A DNA stretch of 64,000 nt, from positions 1,240,001-1,304,000 of the forward strand of contig OZ251535.1 of assembly GCA_965243165.1 (NCBI GenBank), given 5' to 3'. Made by a program: the position numbers and the translations under genes. Below, in pieces: positions 50,759-60,400 of the stretch. Position 1 is the first letter of the stretch. The number at the start of each line of letters is the position of its first letter. The notes beneath the pieces were generated by a model that had not been told where the DNA came from, made no database searches, and saw only the letters and a program-made list of their open reading frames with translations. The stretch is from CATQHD01 sp965243165 (lineage in GTDB: Bacteria > Actinomycetota > Acidimicrobiia > Spongiisociales > Spongiisociaceae).

Positions 50759-50776
50759 ATGGAGGAGGTGGCCTGA
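50759..50776 (+). CDS. Five-codon leader ORF MEEVA overlapping the next ATG
   Basis: ATG GAG GAG GTG GCC TGA, with GAGGGG eight bases upstream. The stop overlaps the following ATG at 50776 (TGATG). The GGAGGAGG inside it is also the ribosome-binding site for that ATG. The arrangement is kept exactly at 57417-57434, suggesting translational coupling or attenuation. Confidence 0.4.
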   Translation: MEEVA

Positions 50777-50786
50777 TGTTGTTGGG

Positions 50787-53700
50787 TTGGTCGTTGTTGC
50801 GGGGGGGGGGGGGCTGGTGTTGAGGCCGCGGCGTTGGTTGGGTTTGGGGTTGGCGGTTGCTTTGGTGTTGGGGGTGCTGCCGACTGCGCCGGTTGGGGTG
50901 GTGGGTCAGTCGTCTTTTTTGATTACGTTGTCGTTCGATGACGGGGAGAGCACGCCGTCGGCGTTGACGGGGGTGGCGGAGGAGGGCGGCGGTCAGACGG
51001 TGCGGGTGGTGGCGACGGCTTCGGCGGCGACGTCGTCGGCGGTGACGGTGAACGTGTCGGCGGCGGCGGGCACGGCGACTGCGACGACGGATTATGCGAT
51101 TTCGGCTTCGTCGTGGACGGTGACGATCGCCAGCGGGGATACGGTGGGGCATTCGGCGGCGTTGACGGTGACACCGGTCAATGACACGCGGGTGGAGGGG
51201 GATGAGACGATTGTGTTTTCGGCGACTACGGCCGCGACGGGGTATTCGGCGATTGCTGATGTGAGTTTGAATATCGAGGATGACGATGATGATATTGTGT
51301 TGTCTTTGGACAAGTCGGCGGTGTTGGAGTGGGCGGCGGATCAGACGGTTACGGTGACGGCGGAGTTCGAGGGGGCAACGGCGTCGGATTTGGGTTCGTC
51401 TTCGGATGTGGTGGTGTCTGTAGCGGGGGGCGCCGGGGCGGATGGAGCAACGCTGGGTGCGGAGGGTCCGCCGCCGTCGGGGGATTTTTGGACGGATCAG
51501 ACGGGTGATTCGTTTACGGTGTCGATTGCGGCGGGGGCGGTGTCGGGTTCGGCCAGTTTCGATTTGCGGGCTCGGGCGGATGGGGTTGCGGAGGCTGGGG
51601 GGGAGAAGGTGGCGGTGTCGGGGGCGTTGTCGGGGTTTACGATAACAGATGCGGAGTTGACGATTCATGATGCGGTGGTGACGCTAAGTTTTACTGATGC
51701 GGCGGATCAGCCTGTTACGGGGTTGGGGGAGGACGACGGAGCGCAGACGGTGCGGGTGGCGGCTTCGGTTCCGGCGGGGGCGCCTGCGGATGTGGATGTG
51801 TCGGTGTCGGTGGACGATGATAATTCGACTGCGGCGGAGGGGTCGGGCGGGGATTATACGACTACGGCGCCTGCTTCGACTTCGGTTGCGATCAGTTCGG
51901 GTGAGACGAGCGGGTCGTCGGGTGATTTGGTGTTTACGCCTTTGTCGGATCGGGTGTTCGAGGATCATGAGGTTATCAAGTTTACGGGTACAGCTGCGGG
52001 ATATGAAGTTGAGGATGGTGATTTGCAGATCATCGACGCAGATCGTACGATTGCTTTTTATCCAGATGATGGTGGTACTATTAGGAACGGTTCGTTTTAC
52101 ATGCGTGAGGACGGCGATCCTACGTTTGGTATTCATCAATGTGGATGCAATCGTAACGGCCCGAGGCCTGGGTTCACTGTCCGGATAGACGGGGTTACAT
52201 CTTCTACCTACAGTCAGAACTTGAGGATGCGTTTTGGTGGTATCACCGGGACGGCGAAATACGCTAGCTATGATCCAGAGGGTCTAGGTGGAATAAATGA
52301 TTTTTATTCTGAAGTGGACGTTGGAGGGGGCAAGTGGTTGGACTTGCCCGCGGGAAGTATTTACACGATTAGCTGGTTCGATACGGGCCAAAATTTTGAT
52401 TCATGGAGGGATCATGTAGCGGAGCCGGATGAGATTGGTTATATTGGGGCTCGTCCGTCGGGTGTTTATACTTTAGAGGGGTTTACGTTGGTCAATATTC
52501 CTTTGGTGATCATCGATGATGATGTTCAGTTCAATCCTTTGGATAGGGATGTTACGTCGGTGACGGAGGGTTCGACGACTGCGGCTGTCAATATCAGTGC
52601 GAGTATGAATGCTAATTCTTCTCAATTGACGTCTGATACGGAGCTGCCGTTGTCGGTGTTGAGGGAGGATGATCCTGAGGTGGGGGTAGCGGGTGTTGAT
52701 GATTTCTCTTACTCGGGGTTGACCGACGCGACGGTGGCGGCGGGGCAGATACAGACTGGGTCTTCTCCGGGGGTGTTGTCTGGATTGATGGTTGTGGATG
52801 ATACGGTGGTGGAGGGCCCGGAGCTGGTGAAGATCATGAGCTCCCCGGCTTTGGCGGCGGCGAAGCCGAATGGGGATGAAACTGATCAGGAAGTTACGTT
52901 CGACAGGCTGGAGACGCATGTGACGATCGAGGATGATGATGCTGATATTACGTTGTCGGTGTCGCCGGGGACGGTGGCGGAGATGGCGGCCGGTCAGCCG
53001 GTGACGGTGGTGGCGGAGTTTGCGGGGTCGTCGTCGGTTTTGACTTCTGCTACGAGTGTGGCGGTGCAGATAGCCGGGGGTACGGCAACGTTGACGACTG
53101 ATTTCACTACGGGTCTGGCGAATGACCGGTTGACGGTTACGATCCCGGCGGGCCGGACGTCGGGGTCGAAGACGTTTACGTTGACGGCGATCGACGACAG
53201 CACACAGGAGCCTAGCGGGGAGACAGTTACGTTCGAGGGGCATGGAACCACGCGGGTGCGCGGGGCAGATGTGACGGTTACAGGCGCGTCGTTGACGATC
53301 ATGGATCCGGGTATGGAGGTGGTGTTGTCTTTGACGGACACCGGGGCTTCTCCGATGGAGTTGTCGGCGGTGGGGGAGGACGGCGGGGCGAAGACGGTGC
53401 GGGTGACGGCTACGGTGGGTACGGCCCTGTCGGGCAGTGATCTGGATGTGGCGGTTACGGTGGGCGCGTTGGGGAGTTCGGCGGATGAGGGGGATGATTA
53501 CACGGTTGATGAGTCTTCGGTTACGGTGACCATCGCGGATGGGGCCACTTCTGGGTCGGCGGATGTGGTGGTTACGCCTGTTTCGGATATGGTTACGGAG
53601 GATCATGAGACGATCCTGTTCACGGGGGAAGCGGCGGGGTATGCGGTTGCGCCGGCTTCGTTGGCGGTTACCGACGCCGACCGGGCGATTACGTTGGTGT

Positions 53701-56700
53701 ACGGTGCTAACCGGGGGCATGAGGTGGCGTATCAGGAGCAGGCGGCTCTCAGTAATCCACAGTGGAGGTATGTTACCGCCCGTGTGGAGGGTGTGTCTTC
53801 TACTTATTCCGGCAGTATCAGGGGGCGGGTCGAGACAGAGTCCGGTACGGCAACGGTGGTTTCTACCGGCTCGTCGACCAGCGGGGACCTCTACAATTGG
53901 CTTGAGCATGCTACTGATATGAGTGAGCACAGGTATGTTGATATCGGTGCGGGTAATACGGAGTCGACTGCTTGGTTCCGTTCGCGTGTCCGGGCGGATG
54001 ACGCAGCGGAGCCGGTGGAGGATTTGTATGTTATGTTGTCGGGTTTGACTGATGGTTTCACGGTGGAGCGGGTGAAGGCGACGGTGGTGGATCGGGTGGA
54101 TACGGCGGTGGTGTTGACGTTGGGGGGTACGGGGGGTACGGTGTCGGAGGGCGGGGACCTTTCGGGTCTGTCGGTTACGGCGGGGTTTCCGTCTGGTGTT
54201 ACGTCGAATGCGTTGGGTTCTGATCTGGTGGTGACGTTGGGCGCTCCGGAGGCGGGTACGGCGGGGGCGGATGATTTTTCGTGGACGCCGCCCGATCCTG
54301 CGGATACGTTGACGATTCCAACGACGGCGACGGTGAGTCCGGACGCGGATGCGGTGTCGCCTGCGGGGGTGTCGATCACCGATGATTCGGTGGTGGAGAA
54401 CCCGGAGACGCTGCAGCTGACCGGCAGCTACACGCTGGACGGTGAAACCCGGGAAACGTCGGCGGAGTTGACGATCGAGGACGACGACGCGAATGTGGTG
54501 TTGTCGGTGTCGCCGGGGACGGTGGCGGAGGGCAGCACGGAGGAGGTGCGGGTTACGGCCCGGTTCGCGGGGTCGGCTACGGAGTTGACGTCGGATACGA
54601 CGGTTACGGTTACCATCGCGGCGGGTACCGCGGTGTTGACGACTGATTTCACTACGGACGCGACGGGCAGTCAGGTGTCGGTGGTGATCCCGGCCGGGTC
54701 TCTGTCGGGGTCGGCGACGTTCAACCTGACAGCGGAAACAGACAGCACCATGGAGGGGAACGAGACGGTTGCCTTGTCGGGGGCGGGGACGATCGGGTCG
54801 CAGACGTTGATGGTGACGGGCGCTGCGGTGAACATCGTCGATTCGGGGATCACGTTGGCGGTGGATGCGGATACGGGTACGTCGGGTGATCAGTCGTCGG
54901 TGGGTGAGGAGGGGGGTACCAAGACGGTGGAGGTGGAGGTTACGTTGCCGGCGGCGTCTTCTTCGGGCAACGGCGCTGTGACGGTTGGGTTGAATGTGGT
55001 GGGCGGCACGGCGGTGTTGGACGACAACTCGGACGGGGATTCGGAGTTCGGGGTGGGGGAGGACTTCCGGGTGACGTATCCGTCGGGGCAGACCAATGTT
55101 TCGGTTGAGGTTGCTGAGGGTGACACGACGGGGACGGCGACGTTCGATGTGGTGTTGAACAACGACAACGTTGCTGAGGGTTCTGCGGCGGAGACGGTGG
55201 TGATCGAAGGCGCGGCGGTCACCGTCAACAGTACGTCGTATGAGGTGGTGTCAACGAGTTTCGGGATCACCGACGACGACGCGTCGCCCACCACTATTGG
55301 TTTGACCTTGCTGGACGCAGACGGGGAGGACTTGACAGAGGTCCGGGAGGACGGCGGCACGGTGCGGGTGCGGGTGAAGGCCGCCTTGGCGGGGGACAAG
55401 GTGCTGCCCCGGTCGGTGACGGTTCCGCTCACGGTGGGCATGTCGGGCGGCGCCGCAGCGCCGCATGATTTCAAGTCGGTTTCGTCGTTGGCGGTGACGA
55501 TTCCGCCTTATGAGGATGAAGGCACCGTCGAGTTTGATCTGGAGCTGATCGACGATACGAGGCCGGAGGGCGCCGAGGAATTGACGGTCCACGGCGGCAC
55601 GCTGGGGGCTGCTCTGACCGGTTTGGGGTTCACGGCGGTGGAGTCCGATTCGTTGACCATCGTGGACAACGACATCATCCTGGGTTTGTTGGACGCCGAG
55701 GGAGACCTGCTGACCAAGGTTCTGGAAGGAACCAGCCCCCAGGTGCGGGTGCAGGTGTCGTATTCGGGGACTTCGACGTCGTCTTCTCCTCGGGTGGTGG
55801 AGATATCCGTTGAAGACGGCACCGCCGCGGCCGGGAGTGATTACACCGCTGTCCGGGTGGACCCGGTTCTCGTACCTCGGAACCGGAACAGCGACAGTTG
55901 GCCTATTCCGGGTTTGAGCTTGACCGACAACCGCGATTTCGATGGTGACAAGACGTTGCGGGTGTCCGCCTCGGCGGAGGGGTTCGACATCGCCCCGGTG
56001 GAGCTCATCATTCAGGACAACGAGATCCGGTTGTCGTTGAACCAGGCGTCGGTGCGGGAGGACGCAGGGCGGATCACCCGAAGGGTTACCGCCCGGGCTG
56101 GTTCCGCGCCGCCTGAAGACTTGGTGGTGAACATAACGGTCGGCGGGGGCCGTTCGTCGGGGAATGGTTACACCCGTTTGAGTCCGGCCCGGTTCTCGGT
56201 CACGATTCCCGCCGGGGAGACGTCGGGGTCCAGATCGTTCTCCATGACCGTGACCGACGACTCCACCCCCGGCAATTCCAAGACGTTGTCGGTTGCGGGT
56301 TCCGCTTCTGGGTTCTCGGTTGCGTCGGCTCGTTTGACCATCACCGACGACGGCGACACCGCCGCACCCCCGTCCCCGCCCCCATCAGGCGGCGGGGGCG
56401 GAGGCGGAGGGGGAGGTGGTGCTCCACCCCCATCAGGCGGCGGCGGAGGCGGGGGCGGTGGAGGCGGCGGTGCTCCGCCCCCGGCCGGTGGAGGCGCGCA
56501 GCCCCCGGCCCAGCCGCCTGCGCCGGTGTGCGTCGGCCGGTTCTGCGACGACGACGGCAACGTCCATCAGGACAACATCGAACGCATCGCGGTGTGGAGG
56601 ATCACCCTCGGCTGCGACGCCCAGGACGCCACCAAGTACTGCCCCGACGCGGAGATCACCCGCCGGCAGATGTCCGCCTTTCTGCACCGGGCCGTCTCGC

Positions 56701-57119
56701 AGCGGTGGACCATCCAAGCCCCCGAAGGGATCGAGCTGTCCGACGTTGGCGCGGATGAGTGGTTCCGCCCCTTCGCGGAATGGGTCGTCTCCGTCGGAGC
56801 GTTCAGCGCCCCCAACGGCGTGTTCGACCCGGGCGGGGTGGTTACCCGGGCGGACATGGCGATCATGATGATCGGCGCCTTCCCCCACCTCGACGCCGTC
56901 CCCACCGAAACCAGCCGGTTCGGCGACGTAGAGGGCCTCTCCCCCGAAGTCCTCGCCGCCCTCGAAGGCATGTATCAGACAGGGGTAACCCGAGGGTGTT
57001 CCGCCGAGCCGCTGAACTACTGCCCTAGCCAGCCGGTTACCCGGGCGCAGATGGCATCCTTCTTCGTCCGGGCCGTCAACCTCGCCCCCGCCGACACCCA
57101 ACCCACCGCCGGCACCTGA
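50787..57119 (+). CDS. Giant Calx-beta-repeat surface protein 1, start disrupted by a G13 run
   Basis: The protein of about 2100 residues has a signal peptide (RPRRWLGLGLAVALVLGVLP), then many Calx-beta-like repeats. Each ends in a pattern like TIEDDD and contains DETI/VEGDE and TVTI..G motifs. A divergent module at about 52030-52500 follows, then Gly/Pro linkers (PPPSGGGGGG) and C-terminal Cys-containing SLH-like repeats (CPDAEITRRQMSAFLHRA, CPSQPVTRAQMASFFVRA). It is likely an envelope-anchored adhesin-like protein. The natural start, ATG 50776 with GGAGGAGG, hits a stop after 15 codons because of the G13 run at 50801-50813; one more G would restore frame. Internal TTG 50787 or GTG 50817 could give weak expression. 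The coordinate given uses TTG 50787. Confidence 0.8.
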   Translation: MVVVAGGGGLVLRPRRWLGLGLAVALVLGVLPTAPVGVVGQSSFLITLSFDDGESTPSALTGVAEEGGGQTVRVVATASAATSSAVTVNVSAAAGTATATTDYAISASSWTVTIASGDTVGHSAALTVTPVNDTRVEGDETIVFSATTAATGYSAIADVSLNIEDDDDDIVLSLDKSAVLEWAADQTVTVTAEFEGATASDLGSSSDVVVSVAGGAGADGATLGAEGPPPSGDFWTDQTGDSFTVSIAAGAVSGSASFDLRARADGVAEAGGEKVAVSGALSGFTITDAELTIHDAVVTLSFTDAADQPVTGLGEDDGAQTVRVAASVPAGAPADVDVSVSVDDDNSTAAEGSGGDYTTTAPASTSVAISSGETSGSSGDLVFTPLSDRVFEDHEVIKFTGTAAGYEVEDGDLQIIDADRTIAFYPDDGGTIRNGSFYMREDGDPTFGIHQCGCNRNGPRPGFTVRIDGVTSSTYSQNLRMRFGGITGTAKYASYDPEGLGGINDFYSEVDVGGGKWLDLPAGSIYTISWFDTGQNFDSWRDHVAEPDEIGYIGARPSGVYTLEGFTLVNIPLVIIDDDVQFNPLDRDVTSVTEGSTTAAVNISASMNANSSQLTSDTELPLSVLREDDPEVGVAGVDDFSYSGLTDATVAAGQIQTGSSPGVLSGLMVVDDTVVEGPELVKIMSSPALAAAKPNGDETDQEVTFDRLETHVTIEDDDADITLSVSPGTVAEMAAGQPVTVVAEFAGSSSVLTSATSVAVQIAGGTATLTTDFTTGLANDRLTVTIPAGRTSGSKTFTLTAIDDSTQEPSGETVTFEGHGTTRVRGADVTVTGASLTIMDPGMEVVLSLTDTGASPMELSAVGEDGGAKTVRVTATVGTALSGSDLDVAVTVGALGSSADEGDDYTVDESSVTVTIADGATSGSADVVVTPVSDMVTEDHETILFTGEAAGYAVAPASLAVTDADRAITLVYGANRGHEVAYQEQAALSNPQWRYVTARVEGVSSTYSGSIRGRVETESGTATVVSTGSSTSGDLYNWLEHATDMSEHRYVDIGAGNTESTAWFRSRVRADDAAEPVEDLYVMLSGLTDGFTVERVKATVVDRVDTAVVLTLGGTGGTVSEGGDLSGLSVTAGFPSGVTSNALGSDLVVTLGAPEAGTAGADDFSWTPPDPADTLTIPTTATVSPDADAVSPAGVSITDDSVVENPETLQLTGSYTLDGETRETSAELTIEDDDANVVLSVSPGTVAEGSTEEVRVTARFAGSATELTSDTTVTVTIAAGTAVLTTDFTTDATGSQVSVVIPAGSLSGSATFNLTAETDSTMEGNETVALSGAGTIGSQTLMVTGAAVNIVDSGITLAVDADTGTSGDQSSVGEEGGTKTVEVEVTLPAASSSGNGAVTVGLNVVGGTAVLDDNSDGDSEFGVGEDFRVTYPSGQTNVSVEVAEGDTTGTATFDVVLNNDNVAEGSAAETVVIEGAAVTVNSTSYEVVSTSFGITDDDASPTTIGLTLLDADGEDLTEVREDGGTVRVRVKAALAGDKVLPRSVTVPLTVGMSGGAAAPHDFKSVSSLAVTIPPYEDEGTVEFDLELIDDTRPEGAEELTVHGGTLGAALTGLGFTAVESDSLTIVDNDIILGLLDAEGDLLTKVLEGTSPQVRVQVSYSGTSTSSSPRVVEISVEDGTAAAGSDYTAVRVDPVLVPRNRNSDSWPIPGLSLTDNRDFDGDKTLRVSASAEGFDIAPVELIIQDNEIRLSLNQASVREDAGRITRRVTARAGSAPPEDLVVNITVGGGRSSGNGYTRLSPARFSVTIPAGETSGSRSFSMTVTDDSTPGNSKTLSVAGSASGFSVASARLTITDDGDTAAPPSPPPSGGGGGGGGGGGAPPPSGGGGGGGGGGGGAPPPAGGGAQPPAQPPAPVCVGRFCDDDGNVHQDNIERIAVWRITLGCDAQDATKYCPDAEITRRQMSAFLHRAVSQRWTIQAPEGIELSDVGADEWFRPFAEWVVSVGAFSAPNGVFDPGGVVTRADMAIMMIGAFPHLDAVPTETSRFGDVEGLSPEVLAALEGMYQTGVTRGCSAEPLNYCPSQPVTRAQMASFFVRAVNLAPADTQPTAGT
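50801..50813 (+). repeat. G13 homopolymer at the 5' end of gene 1
   Basis: Thirteen G between codon 9 of the ATG 50776 frame and the signal-peptide region. From ATG 50776 the frame reads MLLGWSLLRGGGGWC then TGA. Fourteen G would fuse this start to LRPRRWLGLGLAVAL. The equivalent run in gene 2 (57459-57471) is also 13 G but is followed by one extra base, so there the frame is open. Confidence 0.75.
50922..56350 (+). repeat. Array of Calx-beta-like repeats in gene 1
   Basis: Successive units of roughly 110-125 codons begin near I-T-L-S or V-V-L-S and close with a TIEDDDA-like strand. The first unit (50922 to about 51290) is the one present three times in gene 2. Calx-beta domains bind calcium through acidic loops and are common in bacterial adhesins. 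Confidence 0.7.
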
Positions 57120-57222
57120 CCGCAGCTGCTTCTTTATCCGGCTCGGCCTCCCCAGCCAACCCAGGAGGCCGGGAACCTGCGCCGCTCGGCCCATGACCTC
57201 CCCTCCAATTCGTAGAGCCGCT

Positions 57223-57274
57223 TTGCTCTCGCTGGGCAACCCTGGTTTCACCCTCGGCGGTCCGCCCGGTAAAG
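57223..57274 (+). pseudogene. Duplicated 3' tail of the B3/B4 gene
   Basis: TTGCTCTCGCTGGGCAACCC followed by TGGTTTCACCCTCGGCGGTC matches the last 50 bp of the B3/B4 gene (50574-50624). It encodes ALLSLGNPGFT against ALLSPDNPGFT. Homology begins abruptly at about 57222, fixing the left end of the duplicated segment; offset to gene 1 near the start codons is 6658 bp. Confidence 0.75.
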
Positions 57275-57342
57275 GGCTGGGCGGGTTCTGGGCGGCTGCC
57301 CGCGCCGGCGCGGCGGCTTGTTTGGCGGCCCCTCGGTTATGC

Positions 57343-57371
57343 TTGACTATTGGGGGGGGGGGGGGTAGTAT
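57343..57371 (+). promoter_or_regulatory. Poly-G-spacer promoter of giant Calx-beta gene 2
   Basis: TTGACT (57343-57348) and TAGTAT (57366-57371) are 17 bases apart: ATT plus fourteen G (57352-57365). Although the G run differs in length from gene 1 (12), flanking bases compensate so that the spacer is again exactly 17. The -35 is one base closer to consensus than that of gene 1. Confidence 0.65.
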
Positions 57372-57416
57372 TGTTGTTGTGATCGTTGTCCCCTCGCTCG
57401 GTGAGGGGCTGGCTTG

Positions 57417-57434
57417 ATGGAGGAGGTGGCCTGA
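57417..57434 (+). CDS. Five-codon leader ORF MEEVA of gene 2
   Basis: Same sequence and arrangement as at 50759-50776: ATG GAG GAG GTG GCC TGA, with TGA overlapping the ATG at 57434 and the GGAGGAGG inside serving the downstream start. Confidence 0.4.
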   Translation: MEEVA

Positions 57435-60400
57435 TGATGCGGGGTTGGTCGTTGCTGCGGGGGGGGGGGGGCCAGGTGTTGAGGCCGCGGCGTTGGTTGG
57501 GTTTGGCGTTGGCGGTTGGTTTGGTGTTGGGGGTGTTGCCGGTTGGTCCGCCGGGGGTGGTGGGTCAGTCGGCGACGATTACGTTGTCGTTCGATGACGG
57601 GCAGGGTACGCCGTCGGCGGTGACGGGGGTGGCGGAGGAGGGCGGCGGTCAGTCGGTGCGGGTGGTGGCGACGGCTTCGGCGGCGACGTCGGCGGTGGTG
57701 GCGGTGAACGTGACGGCGGCGGCGGGCACGGCGACTGCTACTACGGATTATGCGATTTCGGCGGCGTCGTGGACGGTGACGATCGCGAGCGGGGCTACGG
57801 TGGGGCGGTCGGCGGCGTTGACGGTGACTCCGGTCGCCGATGCGTTGGTGGAGGGGGATGAGACGATTGTGTTTTCGGCGACTACGACCGCGACTGGTTA
57901 TTCGGCGATTGCTGATGTGAGTTTGAATATCGAGGATGCTGATGTGATTACGTTGTCGTTCGATGACGGGCAGTCGACGCCGTCGGCGGTGACGGGGGTG
58001 TCGGAGGAGGGCGGCGGTCAGTCGGTGCGGGTGGTGGCGACGGCTTCGGCGGCGACGTCGGCGGCGGTGACGGTGAATGTGACTGCGGCGGCGGGTACGG
58101 CGACTGCTACTACGGATTATGCGATTTCGGCGGCGTCGTGGACGGTGACGATCGCGAGCGGGGCTACGGTGGGGCGGTCGGCGGCGTTGACGGTGACTCC
58201 GGCCTCCGACATGTTGGTGGAGGGGGATGAGACGATTGTGTTTTCGGCGACTACGACGGCGACGGGTTACGCGGCGATCGGGAGTGTGAATTTGAGTATT
58301 GGGGATGATGACAATGTGATTACGTTGTCGTTCGATGACGGGCAGGGTACGCCGTCGGCGTTGACGGGGGTGCCGGAGGGGGGCGGCGGTCGGTCGGTGC
58401 GGGTGGTGGCGACGGCTTCGGCGGCGTCGGGGGTGGAGTTGACGGTGAATGTGTCGGCGGCGGCGGGCACGGCGGCGGATCCGGAGGATTATGGGATTTC
58501 GGCTTCGTCGACGTCGGTGACGATTGCTTCGGGGGATACGGTGGGGTATTCGGAGGTGTTGACGGTGACTCCGGTGGATGACTTGTCGGTGGAGGGGGAT
58601 GAGACGATTGTGTTTTCGGGGTCTACGACCGTGCCGGGTCATGCGGCGATTGCTGATGTGAGTTTGAATATCGTGGATGATGACAATGTGATTACGTTGT
58701 CGTTTGCGGATGCGGCGGGTCAGCCTGTTGATGGGTTGGGGGAGGACGGCGGGCGTCAGTCGGTGCGGTTGGTTGCTTCGGTTCCGGCGGGGGTGCTGGT
58801 GCCGGCGGATGTGGATGTGTCGGTGACGGTGGATGATGCTCCTGAGACGGCGACGCCGGGGGCGGGCGGGGATTATACGGCTTCTGGGATTCCTGCTTCG
58901 TTGACGGTTTCTATCAGTTCGGGTGGAACGGTGAGCGGGTCGTCGGGCGATTTGGTGTTTACTGCTTTGTCTGATCGGGTGTTAGAGGATCATGAGATCG
59001 TGAGGAGGTTTACGGGTACGGCTTCGGGGTATACGGTCAAGGATGCTGATTTGTTGATTTTGGATGCGGATCGTACTATTGTTGTTACTATGGATAATCT
59101 GAGACAACCTACGACCCATCATTTTTTTACTCGTGATGACGGTACTTTCGTTTTACGGGAGACTGGTGATCCTAGGAGCGGGCCGATATTTTGTTCTTGT
59201 CATGACGGCCCTCAGCCGTGGTTCACCGGCCGGGTGGATGGGGTTACTTCTTCTACCTACAGTCAGAACCTGACCATGTATTTCAAGCTTTTCAGCGGGA
59301 CTGCTGAAGTTGTTAGCGGCGGTGAAATTCCCGGAACTGTGGATATCACTGGTTTAATTTTGGATGATTGGTTTCGTAGGTCCCGTACACACAACGTCCG
59401 GGCGACGTTGAATGCGGGCAACACTTTTTTCAGGTTTAGGCCGGGCGGTTCTCAGGCTGATTTTTTTAGCGGTTACAATTTTATCGCGGAGCCTGATGAG
59501 ACTTTCACGATTGGATTTGCTAAAACCTGGAACGGCTTTGAACCGCCGGATGGGTTCGAGATTGTTCCGGTGCAGGGGGTGGTGATCGATGATGATGTAC
59601 AGCTTGAGAGGTTTTGGGTGGATGTTACGTCGGTGGCGGAAGGTTCGCCGACGGATGTGAAAATTGGTACGGGTTTTAATGCTAGTTTGACTGATTATGG
59701 CAGTGTCCCGTCTGACCAGAACCGTGAGGGTCGGAACAATGCTCAACGTTCCGAGTTGACGTCTGATACGGTGGTGTCGTTGTCGGTGGTGGAGGGGCCG
59801 GGGTTGCTGAGCGCCGACGAGTATTCTGCCACTTGGACGAGGAGGTCGATAACTATTGCGGCGGGTGCTGCGGGTGACGGCGGTTGGGAGACAACGTTGA
59901 CGAATCTGTCGGTTGCGGATGATGGTGTGGTGGAGGGTCTGGAGCGGCTGCGGATCGTGGGTACGGCGGCGTTGGCGGCGACCAAGTCTGATGGGTCGCC
60001 TACTGATCAGGTGGTTACTTTCAAGGACCTGTCAGCGAATATTATTACGGTGACGGATGCCAATGCTGATATCACGTTGTCGGTGTCGCCGGGGACGGTG
60101 TCGGAGACGGCGGCCGGTCAGCCGGTGACGGTGTCGGCGGAGTTCGCGGGGTCGTCATCGGTTTTGACGTCTGATACGGATGTGGCGGTGCAGATAGCCG
60201 GGGGTACGGCAACGTTGACGTCTGATTTCACTACGGGTCTGGCGAATGATCGGTTGACGGTTACGATCCCGGCGGGGGAGACGAGGGGGTCGAAGTCGTT
60301 TACGTTGACGGCGATCGACGACAGCACACAGGAGCCTAGCGGGGAGACGGTTACGTTCGCGGGGCATGGGACTACGCGGGTGGGCGGGCAGACGGTTACG

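Larger units (their letters stand above)
57120..57433. other. Duplicated upstream region of gene 2
   Basis: This 314-bp gap contains, in order, the remnant of the B3/B4 gene 3' end (57223-57274), a GC-rich stretch shared with 50625-50680, the poly-G promoter and the MEEVA leader ORF. No other gene is visible. Confidence 0.6.
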
